Below are positions 25,593-34,237 of a DNA stretch of 64,000 nt, piece after piece. Position numbers and translations under genes: made by a program. The stretch spans positions 248,001 through 312,000 of the forward strand of contig JAHBVY010000002.1 in NCBI GenBank assembly GCA_019637265.1, in the 5' to 3' direction. Below the pieces are notes generated by a model, which worked only from the letters and a program-made list of their open reading frames with translations, was not told the DNA's origin and made no database searches. Each line of letters opens with the position of its first letter. Position 1 is the stretch's first letter. Source of the DNA: Polyangiaceae bacterium. Its GTDB lineage: Bacteria; Myxococcota_A; Polyangia; Polyangiales; Polyangiaceae.

Positions 25593-26135
25593 TCAGCCGG
25601 GCAGCTTGGTCGCCAGGAAGGCGCGCAGCTTCACCAGGTTCTTCTCGTCGCGGGCGAAGCTGGGGGCCTCATAGCTCTCCGCCCAGGCCTTCGCCTCACT
25701 GACGAAGGCATCCCGCAGCCCGGCGTCGCCCAGCACGTCGTCCACCGTGCGCCCGCGCGCCGCCACCTGTGAGAGCCCCCCCACGTAGCTGTCGAGGCGC
25801 GCGAAGTCCTCCTCCAGGAAGGCCTCGATCAGCTCGGCGTCCGCCGCCAGCCGCGTGAGCACGTCGCTCGCGGCGCCCCCACCCAGCTCAGCCAGGGCGC
25901 GCCGCGCCGCCACGCGCACGACGAACACGTCGTCGATGAAGCCCAGCTCCGCGATCCCGTCAGGGATCAGGTCCAGTGACTTGAACAGGTAGTTGACGCC
26001 GCCCGCGACCCAACGGCGCGCACCCAGCTCCAGCTGCTCGTCCGTGAGCAGCTCCACGAGGGCGCCGATGTCACTGCCCAACCCCTTGAGCCACTCTGGA
26101 AACGCCTCGAGGCAGCGCGCATTCAAATCACTCAT
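25593..26135 (-). CDS. DUF1232/YkvA-family protein
   Basis: 180 residues. The core WVAGGVNYLFKSLDLIPDGIAELGFIDDVFVVRVAARRAL (about 42-80) matches the DUF1232/YkvA pattern (YL-x-SPxDLIPD-x-G-x-DD), a short helical module usually carried by small membrane-associated proteins of unknown function. The rest is helical and charged (LIEAFLEEDFARLDSYVGGLSQVA, LVKLRAFLATKL) with no motif. It is convergent with the coiled-coil kinase and lies upstream of a second Ser/Thr kinase on the same strand. Confidence 0.8.
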   Translation of the reverse strand: MSDLNARCLEAFPEWLKGLGSDIGALVELLTDEQLELGARRWVAGGVNYLFKSLDLIPDGIAELGFIDDVFVVRVAARRALAELGGGAASDVLTRLAADAELIEAFLEEDFARLDSYVGGLSQVAARGRTVDDVLGDAGLRDAFVSEAKAWAESYEAPSFARDEKNLVKLRAFLATKLPG

Positions 26136-26231
26136 GTCACTCCGCTCCTGTCTTCATCGACACCCGCCGAGCGGGGCACTCCCTCCTACCTCAGCTCGCC
26201 GCACGGCGAAATACTCTAGGCACCGCGCAGC

Positions 26232-26253
26232 GCGGTGCCGTCCAACCCCCAAT
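26232..26253 (-). repeat. Dispersed intergenic element, full copy (reverse)
   Basis: GCGGTGCCGTCCAAC then CCCCAAT; the reverse complement holds the core GTTGGACGGCACCGC. It abuts the 7-bp minisatellite. Confidence 0.65.
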
Positions 26254-26311
26254 CCCCGATCCCCGATCCCCGATCCCCGATCCCCGATCCCCGATCCCCG
26301 ATCCCCGATCC
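26253..26311 (+). repeat. 7-bp minisatellite, eight units
   Basis: TCCCCGA repeated eight times without interruption (26253-26308), then TCC. The unit begins exactly where the dispersed element's CCCCAAT ends. Confidence 0.9.
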
Positions 26312-26338
26312 ATCGAGGCGGATGACGAGGCGCCCGGC

Positions 26339-27538
26339 TCAGTCCAGCAAGAAGCCGATCAGCACGCCCACCACCAGGCAGACGGCGGACATCAGCAGCG
26401 CGACCACGAACGGCACCTGGAGCGGCACCGGGCTCCGCGGCGTCACCACCATCACCTCCGGTGGGCGCACGTCGTGATAACCGGACAGCGCCGGGTTGTC
26501 GGCTGAGATCCGGGTGTTGGTGGTGGGGAGGTGGGGCGTCATCGGAGGTGGCGGTGCGCTCGGCACCACGATGGCTCCGGGTGAGGGAGGCGTGCTCTGG
26601 TGGACCGCCGTCGGGAACGGCGCGCCCGCGTGAGGCGCGGCCTGGGTGGGCACGGCGCCTTCAGTGGCGCCCCCCGTCGTCAGCGCGTTCAGCGCCCGCA
26701 GCATCTCCACCGCGCTCTGGAAGCGCTCGCTCGGCTCCTTCGCCAGGGCGCGCTGCATGAAGGCATCCCATCCGGAGAGCTCGGGGACGTAGCGTGAAGG
26801 CGGCGCTGCGTCCTCCGTCAGCGCAGCTGTCATCCTCGCGAACTCCGTGGGCGCCCCGAACGCCTGACGCCCCGTCACGAGCTCATACAAGATCACCCCC
26901 ACCGCCCACAGATCCGAGCGAAGGTCGCTGTCCTTCACGTTCTTGATCTGCTCGGGGCTCATGTAGCCCGGGGTGCCGAGCATCATGCCCGTCTTCGTCT
27001 TGCGGCTCATGCCGCCAGCGGCGTCCATCACCCGCGCCAGGCCCAGGTCGAGCAGCTTCACCTGCTCCTCCCCGGCTGGCCCCGTGATCACGAACACGTT
27101 GTCCGGCTTCACGTCACGGTGGATGACGCCCGCGTCATGCACGGAGGCCAGCGCGAGCAGCAGCTGACGCATCAGCTCCAGCGCCCTTTCCGCGGGGATA
27201 CGACCCGCGCGCATCAGCTGGCTGAGCGGCTGCCCCACCAGGAGCTCCATCACCAGGTAAGGCGTGCCGTCCTCCGCGCGCGCCGCCTCGAACACCCGCA
27301 CGATGCCGGGGTGGTCCAAGCGCGAGGCCGCCTCCGCCTCACTCAAGAAGCGCGCGACGGTGGCCTCCTCCTCCACGAACTCGTGCTGCAGCAGCTTCAC
27401 CGCCGAAGCGGCGCCGCCCCGCAGGTGTGACGCCTCATAGACGATGCCGAGCCCCCCTTGGCCGATCACGCGCACCAGCTTCCAGGTCCGCCCAAGGACC
27501 GCCCCCACCAGCTCCTGAGGATCCCGCAGGGCAACCAT
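26339..27538 (-). CDS. Membrane-anchored Ser/Thr protein kinase
   Basis: 399 residues. The N-terminal kinase domain (about 17-290) has Gly loop GQGGLG (26-31), Lys48 (SAVKLL), HRDVKPDN (140-147), a DLG variant of the DFG motif (164-166), and GTPGYMSPEQI. A Pro/Thr-rich juxtamembrane stretch follows, then one C-terminal transmembrane helix (VPFVVALLMSAVCLVVGVLIGFLLD) with almost nothing beyond it. The kinase therefore faces the cytoplasm, tail-anchored, with no extracellular sensor. Phe-to-Leu in DFG is common in bacterial kinases and does not predict inactivity. No phosphatase gene is adjacent. Confidence 0.9.
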   Translation of the reverse strand: MVALRDPQELVGAVLGRTWKLVRVIGQGGLGIVYEASHLRGGAASAVKLLQHEFVEEEATVARFLSEAEAASRLDHPGIVRVFEAARAEDGTPYLVMELLVGQPLSQLMRAGRIPAERALELMRQLLLALASVHDAGVIHRDVKPDNVFVITGPAGEEQVKLLDLGLARVMDAAGGMSRKTKTGMMLGTPGYMSPEQIKNVKDSDLRSDLWAVGVILYELVTGRQAFGAPTEFARMTAALTEDAAPPSRYVPELSGWDAFMQRALAKEPSERFQSAVEMLRALNALTTGGATEGAVPTQAAPHAGAPFPTAVHQSTPPSPGAIVVPSAPPPPMTPHLPTTNTRISADNPALSGYHDVRPPEVMVVTPRSPVPLQVPFVVALLMSAVCLVVGVLIGFLLD

Positions 27539-27632
27539 GCGGGCGGTGTATCACGGCTGCCGGGGCTAAGGCGCGCAGTCGAGACAAACGGGCCTTCAGC
27601 CTCGAAGCGCCGTTTATTTTTCGACCAGGCGC

Positions 27633-28877
27633 CTAACGGCAGCAGAAGGTCTGAGCGCCCGCCATCGTCACCTCGCCCTTCGGGCCTCCCGTGGGGGCGC
27701 AAGAGCCCTCGAAGGTCGGCGCGAGCCGCCGGATGCTCCAGCCGACGATCGGAACTGGGATCCCATTGAGCTCGGTGCAGCTCGCGCTGTCGATCGTCGT
27801 CGAGCCCGCGCTACCGCTGCAGTCAGACGTGTTGAACATGCGGTAGCGCCCGTCGCACGTGGTGTTGGGCGTGTCGCAGCCGCACTCGCAGCCCCTCGCA
27901 TCAGCGAAGTTCCGATACACCAGCTGCCGGTGCCACCCGCTGGGGCAGGCGTGCTCGCCGGCGCGGGTGATGCACGCGAAGCCCTCGTACTCCACCGCGG
28001 GTGACGGCGCGCAGGCCTTGCCATCGCTGCAGCCCTTCCCAGAGGGGCCGCCGCCGCACACGTCCAACATCTCGCTGACGGGGTCCGTCACGATCTGAGC
28101 GCCGCCGCCCGGCGCGCAGGAGCCAGCCTCCGTGACGGTGGAGGCCCCGAGGTAACAGGAGCCCCCCGTGCTGCTCCCCGTGTTGTAGCAGCTGTTGTTC
28201 GCGAGCCCGTCCGTCCAGGGCACGGCGTTGGTGCAGGTGCGGTTGCTCCGGGCGCAGTGGATGGGCGTGTTGCAAGCGGCGCCCGTGATATCGCCGCAGG
28301 TGCAGGGCTCGCACTCCGCGGGCTTCGGGCCGCTGTAGTACCGTGTGGGTGGCTGACCGTCAGCACAGGGGACGAGAGGCTCGCTGGGATCGTACTTCGC
28401 GTGATGGCGCACCCAGAAGTGGCCCACCCAGTCCGTTGGGATGGGCTCCAGGCAGCGGAAGCCCGCGCAGTCCACCGCGTCCGCGCAGTCGATGAGCCCG
28501 TCGCCGTCGTCATCGACGCCATTGGTGCAGTCCTCCACCACACCCGTGCCGCCGGCGCCCGCAGCGCCGCTCACACCGCCGACGCCCGCAGAGCCGCCCA
28601 CGCCGCCAGCCCCCGCAGCGCCGCTCACACCCGCCGAGCCGCCCACGCCGCCCGCGCCAGCGACCGCGCTACCGCCCGCGCCGCTGCCAGCCACGCCGCT
28701 GCCCCCGCTGCCAGCCAGCCCGCCATGGCCGCTCACACCGCCGTGACCACTCACCCCACTGCCACCATGGCCCGAGAACCCAGCGTCAGGCGAGAGGCCC
28801 GCGCCGTCGCGATCCAGGGTGCAGCCAGCGGCCGCGAGGACGAGCGCGCCGACAGGGAAGATGCGAGTGAGGTTCAT
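27633..28877 (-). CDS. Gly-rich lipoprotein with Ca-loop-like motif and Cys-rich C-terminal domain
   Basis: 414 residues from the ATG at 28875-28877, chosen because the signal peptide MNLTRIFPVGALVLAAAGC with its lipobox begins there; the upstream frame to 28934 lacks export features. About 100 residues of degenerate Gly/Ser/Ala/Val/His repeats (SGHGG, SGVAG, GAGGVGGSAG) form a flexible stalk. DCTNGVDDDGDGLIDCAD follows, a DxDxDG calcium-loop or MopE-like motif. The C-terminal about 270 residues are rich in paired Cys (about 26) and Trp/Tyr, suggesting a disulphide-bonded secreted domain that I do not recognise. It is probably surface-exposed. Confidence 0.7.
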   Translation of the reverse strand: MNLTRIFPVGALVLAAAGCTLDRDGAGLSPDAGFSGHGGSGVSGHGGVSGHGGLAGSGGSGVAGSGAGGSAVAGAGGVGGSAGVSGAAGAGGVGGSAGVGGVSGAAGAGGTGVVEDCTNGVDDDGDGLIDCADAVDCAGFRCLEPIPTDWVGHFWVRHHAKYDPSEPLVPCADGQPPTRYYSGPKPAECEPCTCGDITGAACNTPIHCARSNRTCTNAVPWTDGLANNSCYNTGSSTGGSCYLGASTVTEAGSCAPGGGAQIVTDPVSEMLDVCGGGPSGKGCSDGKACAPSPAVEYEGFACITRAGEHACPSGWHRQLVYRNFADARGCECGCDTPNTTCDGRYRMFNTSDCSGSAGSTTIDSASCTELNGIPVPIVGWSIRRLAPTFEGSCAPTGGPKGEVTMAGAQTFCCR

Positions 28878-29144
28878 GGGGAGATCGGTAAGCCGCTTCA
28901 GCCTGCACTCTAACAGCAGGGATCTCCCGGTCAACGCGCTGCGTAACGAGCGGGAGCGCGAGTCGCTCCGGCAGCGCGGCAGGAGCGCGCAGCCTCAGGC
29001 TCACGGCGCTCGGTCACGCGGTGGTCACGCCGTGATGACGCCGCGATGACACTGCGACGCGATGCTGCGACGCCGCAGCCACCACGGCCACAGCACCACG
29101 TGCCGCCGCCCAGATGCTGATGGACGCGCGGCGCCGCCCAACCA

Positions 29145-29672
29145 TCACGGCCCGCCGTGCTCTTCCGTGCACTCGCAGCCCGCGCCCGACACGCGCCGCG
29201 CGGCGCGGGCCGTGCGCTCGTTCGCCCGCGCGCACGCCTCACTCGTCGTCCCCGCCAGCTCACAGATCTTCTGCGCCGAGCGGCGCATCCCCTGAAGCGC
29301 CCGACAGCCCGTCTCACAGCTGCTCTCGCGCGCCTTCCCCTCGGGCGCAGGGGGCGACATCGGCGCCGCCGTCCCCGCGCTCGGCGCTCCCTGCTCGGCC
29401 CCTCGGCCCGCGTCGCTGTCCTCCCCTCCCACCGCCCCCGGCTCACTGGGCGCCGCCTGCTCGAGCGCTGGCGCAGTGCTCGCGAGCCCCGCACCGGACC
29501 ATCGCTCGAGCGCCGCCTCGTGCTCCGCGAGCTCGCGCTCCAGCGACTCGACCGAGCTGCCCGGCGCCTCGTAGAGCGGCGACCCCGCGGGCGGCGGCGC
29601 GCTGCCACCACAACCTGCCAAGCACGCGCACCCCAGCCACGCGGCGAGCCGCCACCCAGGCTTTGCCATCAT
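29145..29672 (-). CDS. Small lipoprotein, unknown function
   Basis: 175 residues with signal peptide LAAWLGCACLAGC (lipobox LAGC), a helical segment (SVESLERELAEHEAALERW), an Ala/Pro/Glu-rich linker and a C-terminal block with six Cys (ESSCETGCRALQGMRRSAQKIC, SEACARANERTARAARRV, GCECTEEHGG). Spacing of the Cys pairs suggests a small disulphide-stabilised helical domain. No family was recognised. It lies divergently from ilvE. Confidence 0.65.
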   Translation of the reverse strand: MMAKPGWRLAAWLGCACLAGCGGSAPPPAGSPLYEAPGSSVESLERELAEHEAALERWSGAGLASTAPALEQAAPSEPGAVGGEDSDAGRGAEQGAPSAGTAAPMSPPAPEGKARESSCETGCRALQGMRRSAQKICELAGTTSEACARANERTARAARRVSGAGCECTEEHGGP

Positions 29673-29883
29673 GCGTCAAGCATACACCGAGTGGGTTTGA
29701 CGCGGCGCTCCGAACCCACACGCCGCCTCGAGGGCGACGAAAACCAGCCGATACGGCGCGATGACCGGTAAGCCAACCGACCTATTCGTGCGACGCTTCG
29801 CGTGACTCCCGGCAGCGCCGCCAGGTGCGCGCCGCGTTTCGCGTTGAACTGGCGTGAGCGCATCTGGCAGAGTCCCCCGCGCC

Positions 29884-30780
29884 ATGATCACCTACATCGA
29901 CGGCAAGTACGTGGACGACGCCGACGCGACCGTCAGCGTCCGCTCCAAGGCCTTGAACTACGGCCTCGGCTGCTTCGGCGGCGTGCGAGGCTACCTCGGC
30001 GATGACGGGCAGCAGGTCCATGTGTTCCGTCTGGACGCGCACATCAAGCGCCTGCGAGACGCCGCGAACGTCCTCTACCTGAAGCTCCCGGAGGACAGCG
30101 CCAGCATCCTGCTCGAGGTGCTGAAGCGGAATGAAATCCACCAGGATATTTACCTGCGGCCGCTGCTCATCCACAACTCCACCCAGCTCACCCCGGTGCT
30201 GCTGGAGGACGACACCAGCTTCATCGTGTACGCGCTGCCGCTCCAGCGCTACATCGACAAAGACGCCATCGACGTGTGCATCTCCTCTTGGCGGCGGGTG
30301 CGTGACAACGCCATCCCCTCACGCCTGAAGCCCACCGGCGGCTACCTGAACAGCGCGCTCGCGCGGCGCGAGGCCAAGAACAACGGCTACGACGAGGCTA
30401 TTTTCCTCACGGAATCTGGCATGGTGAGCGAGGGCAGCGCCGAGCACATCTTCATCGTGCGGGACGGCGTGCTGTACAGCCCGCCCAGCACGGAGGACAA
30501 CCTCGACGGCATCACGCGCCGCAGCCTGATCACGCTGGTCACGGAGGATCTGGGGCTCCCGTTCCAGGAGCGCGGCATCGGGCGCACGGAGCTCTACTTC
30601 GCGGATGAGGTGTTCTTGGTGGGCACCGGCGCCCAGGTCACCCCAGTGAACAGCGTGGACCGCCGTTTGATCGGCGGGGGCGGCATCGGCCCCATCACCG
30701 CGCGGGTGCAGAAGCACTACCTCGACGTGTGCCGCGGCCGGGTGGAGCACCGCATGAGCTGGCTCACCCCGGTTTGGTGA
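29884..30780 (+). CDS. ilvE: Branched-chain amino acid aminotransferase (fold type IV)
   Basis: 298 residues from the ATG at 29884; an in-frame ATG at 29854 would add ten residues. A PLP enzyme that transfers the amino group between Glu and the keto acids of Leu, Ile and Val. Visible marks are the N-terminal DGKYV, LNYGLGCFGGVRGY, RLDAHIKRL, the catalytic Lys in RLKPTGGYLNSALARREA (about Lys149), and the PLP-contacting Glu in SGMVSEGSAEHIFIV, followed by the D-G-I-T-R-x-S motif (DGITRRSL). D-amino-acid or aminodeoxychorismate relatives are less likely given these motifs. It stands alone, followed by a convergent gap with a hairpin. Confidence 0.9.
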   Translation: MITYIDGKYVDDADATVSVRSKALNYGLGCFGGVRGYLGDDGQQVHVFRLDAHIKRLRDAANVLYLKLPEDSASILLEVLKRNEIHQDIYLRPLLIHNSTQLTPVLLEDDTSFIVYALPLQRYIDKDAIDVCISSWRRVRDNAIPSRLKPTGGYLNSALARREAKNNGYDEAIFLTESGMVSEGSAEHIFIVRDGVLYSPPSTEDNLDGITRRSLITLVTEDLGLPFQERGIGRTELYFADEVFLVGTGAQVTPVNSVDRRLIGGGGIGPITARVQKHYLDVCRGRVEHRMSWLTPVW

Positions 30781-30821
30781 GCTGCCCGTCTCTCCGCGAG
30801 AGCTGGCTCTCTGCGTCGCTG

Positions 30822-30845
30822 GGTGCTGCTTGCAGCGGCAGCACC
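30822..30845 (+). terminator. Hairpin downstream of ilvE
   Basis: GGTGCTGC (30822-30829) pairs perfectly with GCAGCACC (30838-30845). A T-run begins only at 30878, within the dispersed motif, so termination efficiency is uncertain. Confidence 0.4.
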
Positions 30846-30876
30846 ACTCCGGCTTAGTCAGCTGCCCTCCCTTTAC

Positions 30877-30904
30877 GTTTTTTTGGGGGGTTGGACGGCA
30901 CCGC
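30877..30904 (+). repeat. Dispersed intergenic element, best full copy
   Basis: GTTTTTTTGGGGGG followed directly by TTGGACGGCACCGC in the convergent gap between ilvE and the TetR gene. Confidence 0.7.
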
Positions 30905-30941
30905 CTCACAGCGCGCCGAGAGGCGCGCGCTCATGGCGCTT

Positions 30942-31598
30942 TCAAGACGCCGACTCCGGCCGCTCCGTGAACAACGACACGCGGGCGAGGCGCGACAGCT
31001 CCCGGAGGTGACGCTCGCTCGCTCGCGCGTCGCTCACCTCCCCCGAGAGCGCGCGGCTCGTCAGCGGTAGGCTGCCCAGGGTGGCGATCGTCAGCGTCAC
31101 CATGTGCAGCACGTAAGACTCTGGATCCACCTCGGGTCGCACCTCGCCCGTCTGCTGCCCCTTGCGCACGTACTCCGCCACCAAGAGCACCCAGGGCCGC
31201 AGGTTGTCGAGCATGAGCCGCTGCATCTCCGCCGGGCGATCCATCAGCTCACGCATCACCAGCCGGGCGCGGTCTGGATCCTCGCGGAAGAAGTGCACCA
31301 GCTCGCGCAGCAGCGCCTCGAAGCGCCCCTGACCGCTGGTCACCGCCTGGAGCAGCTGCGGCACTGCCTCGCGGAAATGCGCGATCAGGTTGCCCAGCAC
31401 GGCGCTCCGCAGCGCCTCCTTCGAGGCGTAGTGGTAGAGCAGCGTGGGCTTGCTCATGCCGGCCTCCTCCGCGATGCGCTGAAGCGAGGTGCCGTCGAAG
31501 CCGTGACGCGCGAACAGGCGGGTCGCCGCCCGGCGGATCTGCTGCGCGCTGGAGTGCTCTTCGGAGTCCACGCGGCTCTCTACCGTCCGGTCAGGCAT
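30942..31598 (-). CDS. TetR-family transcriptional regulator
   Basis: 218 residues from the ATG at 31596-31598. The N-terminal HTH (about 18-62: IRRAATRLFARHGFDGTSLQRIAEEAGMSKPTLLYHYASKEAL) is a good TetR match. The C-terminal helical ligand domain has RELMDRPAEMQRL and VLLVAEYVRKGQQTGEVRPEVDPE, typical of fatty-acid-linked TetR types. It is divergent from the MaoC-FabG4-FadI genes across a 212-bp gap, so repression of that cluster with an acyl-CoA or fatty-acid ligand is the natural inference. No operator was proven. Confidence 0.88.
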   Translation of the reverse strand: MPDRTVESRVDSEEHSSAQQIRRAATRLFARHGFDGTSLQRIAEEAGMSKPTLLYHYASKEALRSAVLGNLIAHFREAVPQLLQAVTSGQGRFEALLRELVHFFREDPDRARLVMRELMDRPAEMQRLMLDNLRPWVLLVAEYVRKGQQTGEVRPEVDPESYVLHMVTLTIATLGSLPLTSRALSGEVSDARASERHLRELSRLARVSLFTERPESAS

Positions 31599-31621
31599 GT
31601 GGCAACCCAGCGCCGTGAGCC

Positions 31622-31642
31622 GGTGCCCAACCCCCAAAACCC
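31622..31642 (-). repeat. Copy of dispersed intergenic motif (reverse)
   Basis: GGTGCCCAACCCCCAAAACCC; its reverse complement has the T-run/G-run then TTGGGCACC, a variant of the conserved half. Confidence 0.5.
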
Positions 31643-31659
31643 GATCGAGCCGCGCGGAC

Positions 31660-31695
31660 TGTGGCCATAAACATTGGATATCATTGAATAATTGC
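31660..31695. promoter_or_regulatory. AT-rich island between TetR gene and fatty-acid cluster
   Basis: An unusually AT-rich stretch in this GC-rich DNA (CATAAACATTGGATATCATT, then GAATAATTG). It contains the direct repeat CATTG-N5-CATTG around GATATC. It lies midway between the divergent starts, where promoters and the TetR operator would be expected. Confidence 0.4.
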
Positions 31696-31810
31696 CCAGG
31701 CCTCCGCCGAGGCGGCTTGACGCAGTGCGAAAAATCCGCTTGCTCTCGCCTGACCGAGTGGTAGAGCGCGGCCTGCTGAGGGGGCGGAGGGAGCCGCTCC
31801 GGGAGGAACC

Positions 31811-32791
31811 ATGGGCGTTTCGAATCGACACATCCTGAGTCAAATTCCGGTCATCCAGGCGCTCGGCAAGACGGCGCTGTCCGCGCTGCGTCAGGGCAAG
31901 GCGCAGGGCGGGCCCCCCGTGGCGACGCCCGGTCCGCTGATCGAGCGTCAGGTGCCCCCGCTGCCGCCGCAGCTGGTGCGCGACTACATCCGCCACGTGG
32001 GAGGGGACCCCAGCGCCTACCGCGGCGCGCTGCCGCCCCACCTGTTCCCTCAGTGGGGCTTCCCGCTGGCGAGCCAGACGCTCGTCAGTGTGCCTTACCC
32101 ACTGCTGCGGGTGATGAACGGCGGCTGCCGCATCCAGGTGAACGGTCCGCTGCCGAGCGATGAGCCGCTCCAAGTGAGCGCGCACCTCGCGAGCATCGAC
32201 GACGACGGGCGGCGCGCGGTGCTCGCCCAGCGCGTGGTGACGGGCACCGCCGCACAGCCCGAACAGGTGGTGGCGGACCTGTTCGCCATCGTGCCGCTCG
32301 GTGGCAAAAAGAGCAGCGGCAAGCAGGACGGCGGCGCGAAGAACGGCCAGGCGAAGAGCGACACGAACGGCCAGGCGAAGGACGGCGCCAGCCGTGAGCA
32401 GCCGAAGAGCAAGGAGCGCCCGCGCGTGCCGAGCGGCGCCCGGGAGATCGCGTACCTTCGCCTCCCTCAGGACGCCGGCCTGGATTTCGCGAAGCTCACC
32501 GGCGACTTCAACCCCATCCACTGGGTGCCGGCGTACGCGCGCGCCTCGGGTTTCCGCGGGGTTATTCTTCACGGCTTCTCCACGCTGGCGCGCGCCATCG
32601 AGGCGCTGAACCGCGGCGTGTTCGCGGGGCGCCCCAGCGCCCTCCGTGACATCGACGTCCGCTTCACGCGCCCCCTGGTCTTGCCGGCCAAGGTGGGGGT
32701 CTACGTGGAGGGTCAATCCGTCTTCGTCGGCGACGCCCCAGGCGGCCCGGCGTACCTGGCTGGCACCTTCAACACCGGAGAGAACCCATGA
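31811..32791 (+). CDS. MaoC-like (R)-3-hydroxyacyl thioester dehydratase (HtdX-like)
   Basis: 326 residues. The C-terminal half carries the hydratase-2 motif DFAKLTGDFNPIHWVPAYARASGFRGVILHGFSTLARAIE, with catalytic Asp and His. A hot-dog-like N-terminal half precedes a charged Lys/Gly/Gln-rich linker (about 160-205: KKSSGKQDGGAKNGQAK). This double hot-dog layout fits bacterial enoyl-ACP/CoA hydratases of the HtdX type, which interconvert trans-2-enoyl and (R)-3-hydroxyacyl thioesters. It overlaps the downstream reductase gene by ATGA and leads a cluster with FabG4 and thiolase. Confidence 0.85.
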   Translation: MGVSNRHILSQIPVIQALGKTALSALRQGKAQGGPPVATPGPLIERQVPPLPPQLVRDYIRHVGGDPSAYRGALPPHLFPQWGFPLASQTLVSVPYPLLRVMNGGCRIQVNGPLPSDEPLQVSAHLASIDDDGRRAVLAQRVVTGTAAQPEQVVADLFAIVPLGGKKSSGKQDGGAKNGQAKSDTNGQAKDGASREQPKSKERPRVPSGAREIAYLRLPQDAGLDFAKLTGDFNPIHWVPAYARASGFRGVILHGFSTLARAIEALNRGVFAGRPSALRDIDVRFTRPLVLPAKVGVYVEGQSVFVGDAPGGPAYLAGTFNTGENP

Positions 32792-34227
32792 GCGACATGC
32801 TGCTCGAGTTGGCGCAGAACCAAGCCGCGCGGAAATTGATTCAGCGGGTGGGGCTGCCCATCCCCATGCCCGCCACCTTGACGCGCCAGCGCGGCCCCGC
32901 GGTGGAGCGGCCGCTCATGGATCGCGCCGTGCTCTTCGGCGGGCAAGGTGAGCTGACCGCCGTCCTGGCGCGCACCCTGGTGCTCGCGGGCGCCTCCCCG
33001 TGGCTCGCGGACGCCGCGCTGGAGGGTGCCTTCAAGGACGTGGGTGAGGCCTACGGGCGCTCGCCCGAGCTCGCCCCGACCGATCTCGAGGCCCCGCAGC
33101 CTGGCAAGCAGCCGCGCTACGGCGGGATGGTGTTCGACGCCACCGGGATCGACAGCCCCGCGGCGCTCGATCAGCTGTACCTGTTCTTTCACCCTCAGCT
33201 CGCGCGGCTCGCGCCCGGGAGCCGCATCGTGGTGCTGGGGCGCACGCCGGAGCACGTGAAGAGCGCCGGGGCCGCCGCGGCTCAGAGCGCGCTCAGCGGC
33301 TTCACCCGCAGCCTGGCCAAGGAGTTCGGCAAGCGCGGCGCGAACGCCAACCTGATCTACGTCGAGCCCGGCGCGGAAGATCGCGTGGCGGGGCCGCTTC
33401 GCTTCTTGCTCAGCCCCGCCTCCACCTTCATCACGGCGCAGCCGCTGTACGTGAGCGCGAAGGCGCGCTGGGATGGTGAGCTCTCGTGGGTGCGCCCCCT
33501 GGCTGGCAAGGTGGCGCTCGTCACCGGGGCGGCGCGCGGCATCGGCGCCGCCACCGCGAGCATCCTGGCGGCCGAGGGCGCCACCGTGGTGTGCCTGGAT
33601 CGGCTAGAGGACGACGGCCCGGCGAGCCAGGTGGCTCGTCAGGTGGGCGGCTCAGTGCTGCTGGCGGACGTCGCTTCACCCGAAGCGCCGAGCAGCATCG
33701 CGCGTCAGCTCGAGGAGCGCCACGGCGGCGTGGACATCGTGATCCACAACGCGGGCGTCACCCGCGACAAGACGCTGGCGCGCATGAAGCAAGCGCACTG
33801 GGATCAGGCGATCGACATCAACCTGCGCGCGGTGCACGACATCACCCGTGAGCTGCTAGGGGGCACGCTGCGCGACAACGGCCGCGTGGTGAACCTGTCT
33901 TCCATCGCGGGCATCGCCGGCAACGTGGGGCAGACCAACTACGCCGCCTCGAAGAGCGGCGTGGTGGGGCTCACCCAGCACCTGGCGGAGGAGGTCGCGG
34001 GTCGCGGCATCACCGTGAACGCCATCGCGCCAGGCTTCATCGAGACCCGGCTCACCGCGGCCATCCCGGTGATGATCCGCGAAGCGGGCCGGCGCATGAG
34101 CGCGCTCGGTCAAGGCGGCCTGCCGGAGGACGTCGGGCAGGCGATCCACTTCTTGTGCACTCCAGCGGCTGCCGGGGTCACGGGCAACATCCTTCGAGTG
34201 TGTGGCGGCGCCTTGATCGGCGCGTGA
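32788..34227 (+). CDS. 3-oxoacyl thioester reductase, FabG4 type
   Basis: 479 residues, about 200 longer than ordinary FabG. The N-terminal about 235 residues form a degenerate Rossmann-like domain. The C-terminal part is an active SDR: TGAARGIGAATASILAAEG (from about 246), HNAG, SSIAGIAGNVGQTNYAASKSG with Tyr385 and Lys389, and the ending VTGNILRVCGGALIGA. This architecture is known from the high-molecular-weight FabG4 enzymes of actinobacteria, which reduce 3-oxoacyl-CoA/ACP with NADH. It starts within the stop of the dehydratase gene and is followed 10 bp later by a thiolase gene. Confidence 0.9.
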   Translation: MSDMLLELAQNQAARKLIQRVGLPIPMPATLTRQRGPAVERPLMDRAVLFGGQGELTAVLARTLVLAGASPWLADAALEGAFKDVGEAYGRSPELAPTDLEAPQPGKQPRYGGMVFDATGIDSPAALDQLYLFFHPQLARLAPGSRIVVLGRTPEHVKSAGAAAAQSALSGFTRSLAKEFGKRGANANLIYVEPGAEDRVAGPLRFLLSPASTFITAQPLYVSAKARWDGELSWVRPLAGKVALVTGAARGIGAATASILAAEGATVVCLDRLEDDGPASQVARQVGGSVLLADVASPEAPSSIARQLEERHGGVDIVIHNAGVTRDKTLARMKQAHWDQAIDINLRAVHDITRELLGGTLRDNGRVVNLSSIAGIAGNVGQTNYAASKSGVVGLTQHLAEEVAGRGITVNAIAPGFIETRLTAAIPVMIREAGRRMSALGQGGLPEDVGQAIHFLCTPAAAGVTGNILRVCGGALIGA

Positions 34228-34237
34228 GGAGACGAGC

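Noticed and set aside
30877-30904. Dispersed element as a Rho-independent terminator
   Set aside because: There is no stem in the element itself, the T-run lies before the G-run, and copies also occur upstream of genes and in either orientation.
31700-31713. GCCTC-CGCC-GAGGC palindrome as TetR operator
   Set aside because: Only five paired bases in a very GC-rich context; too weak to call.
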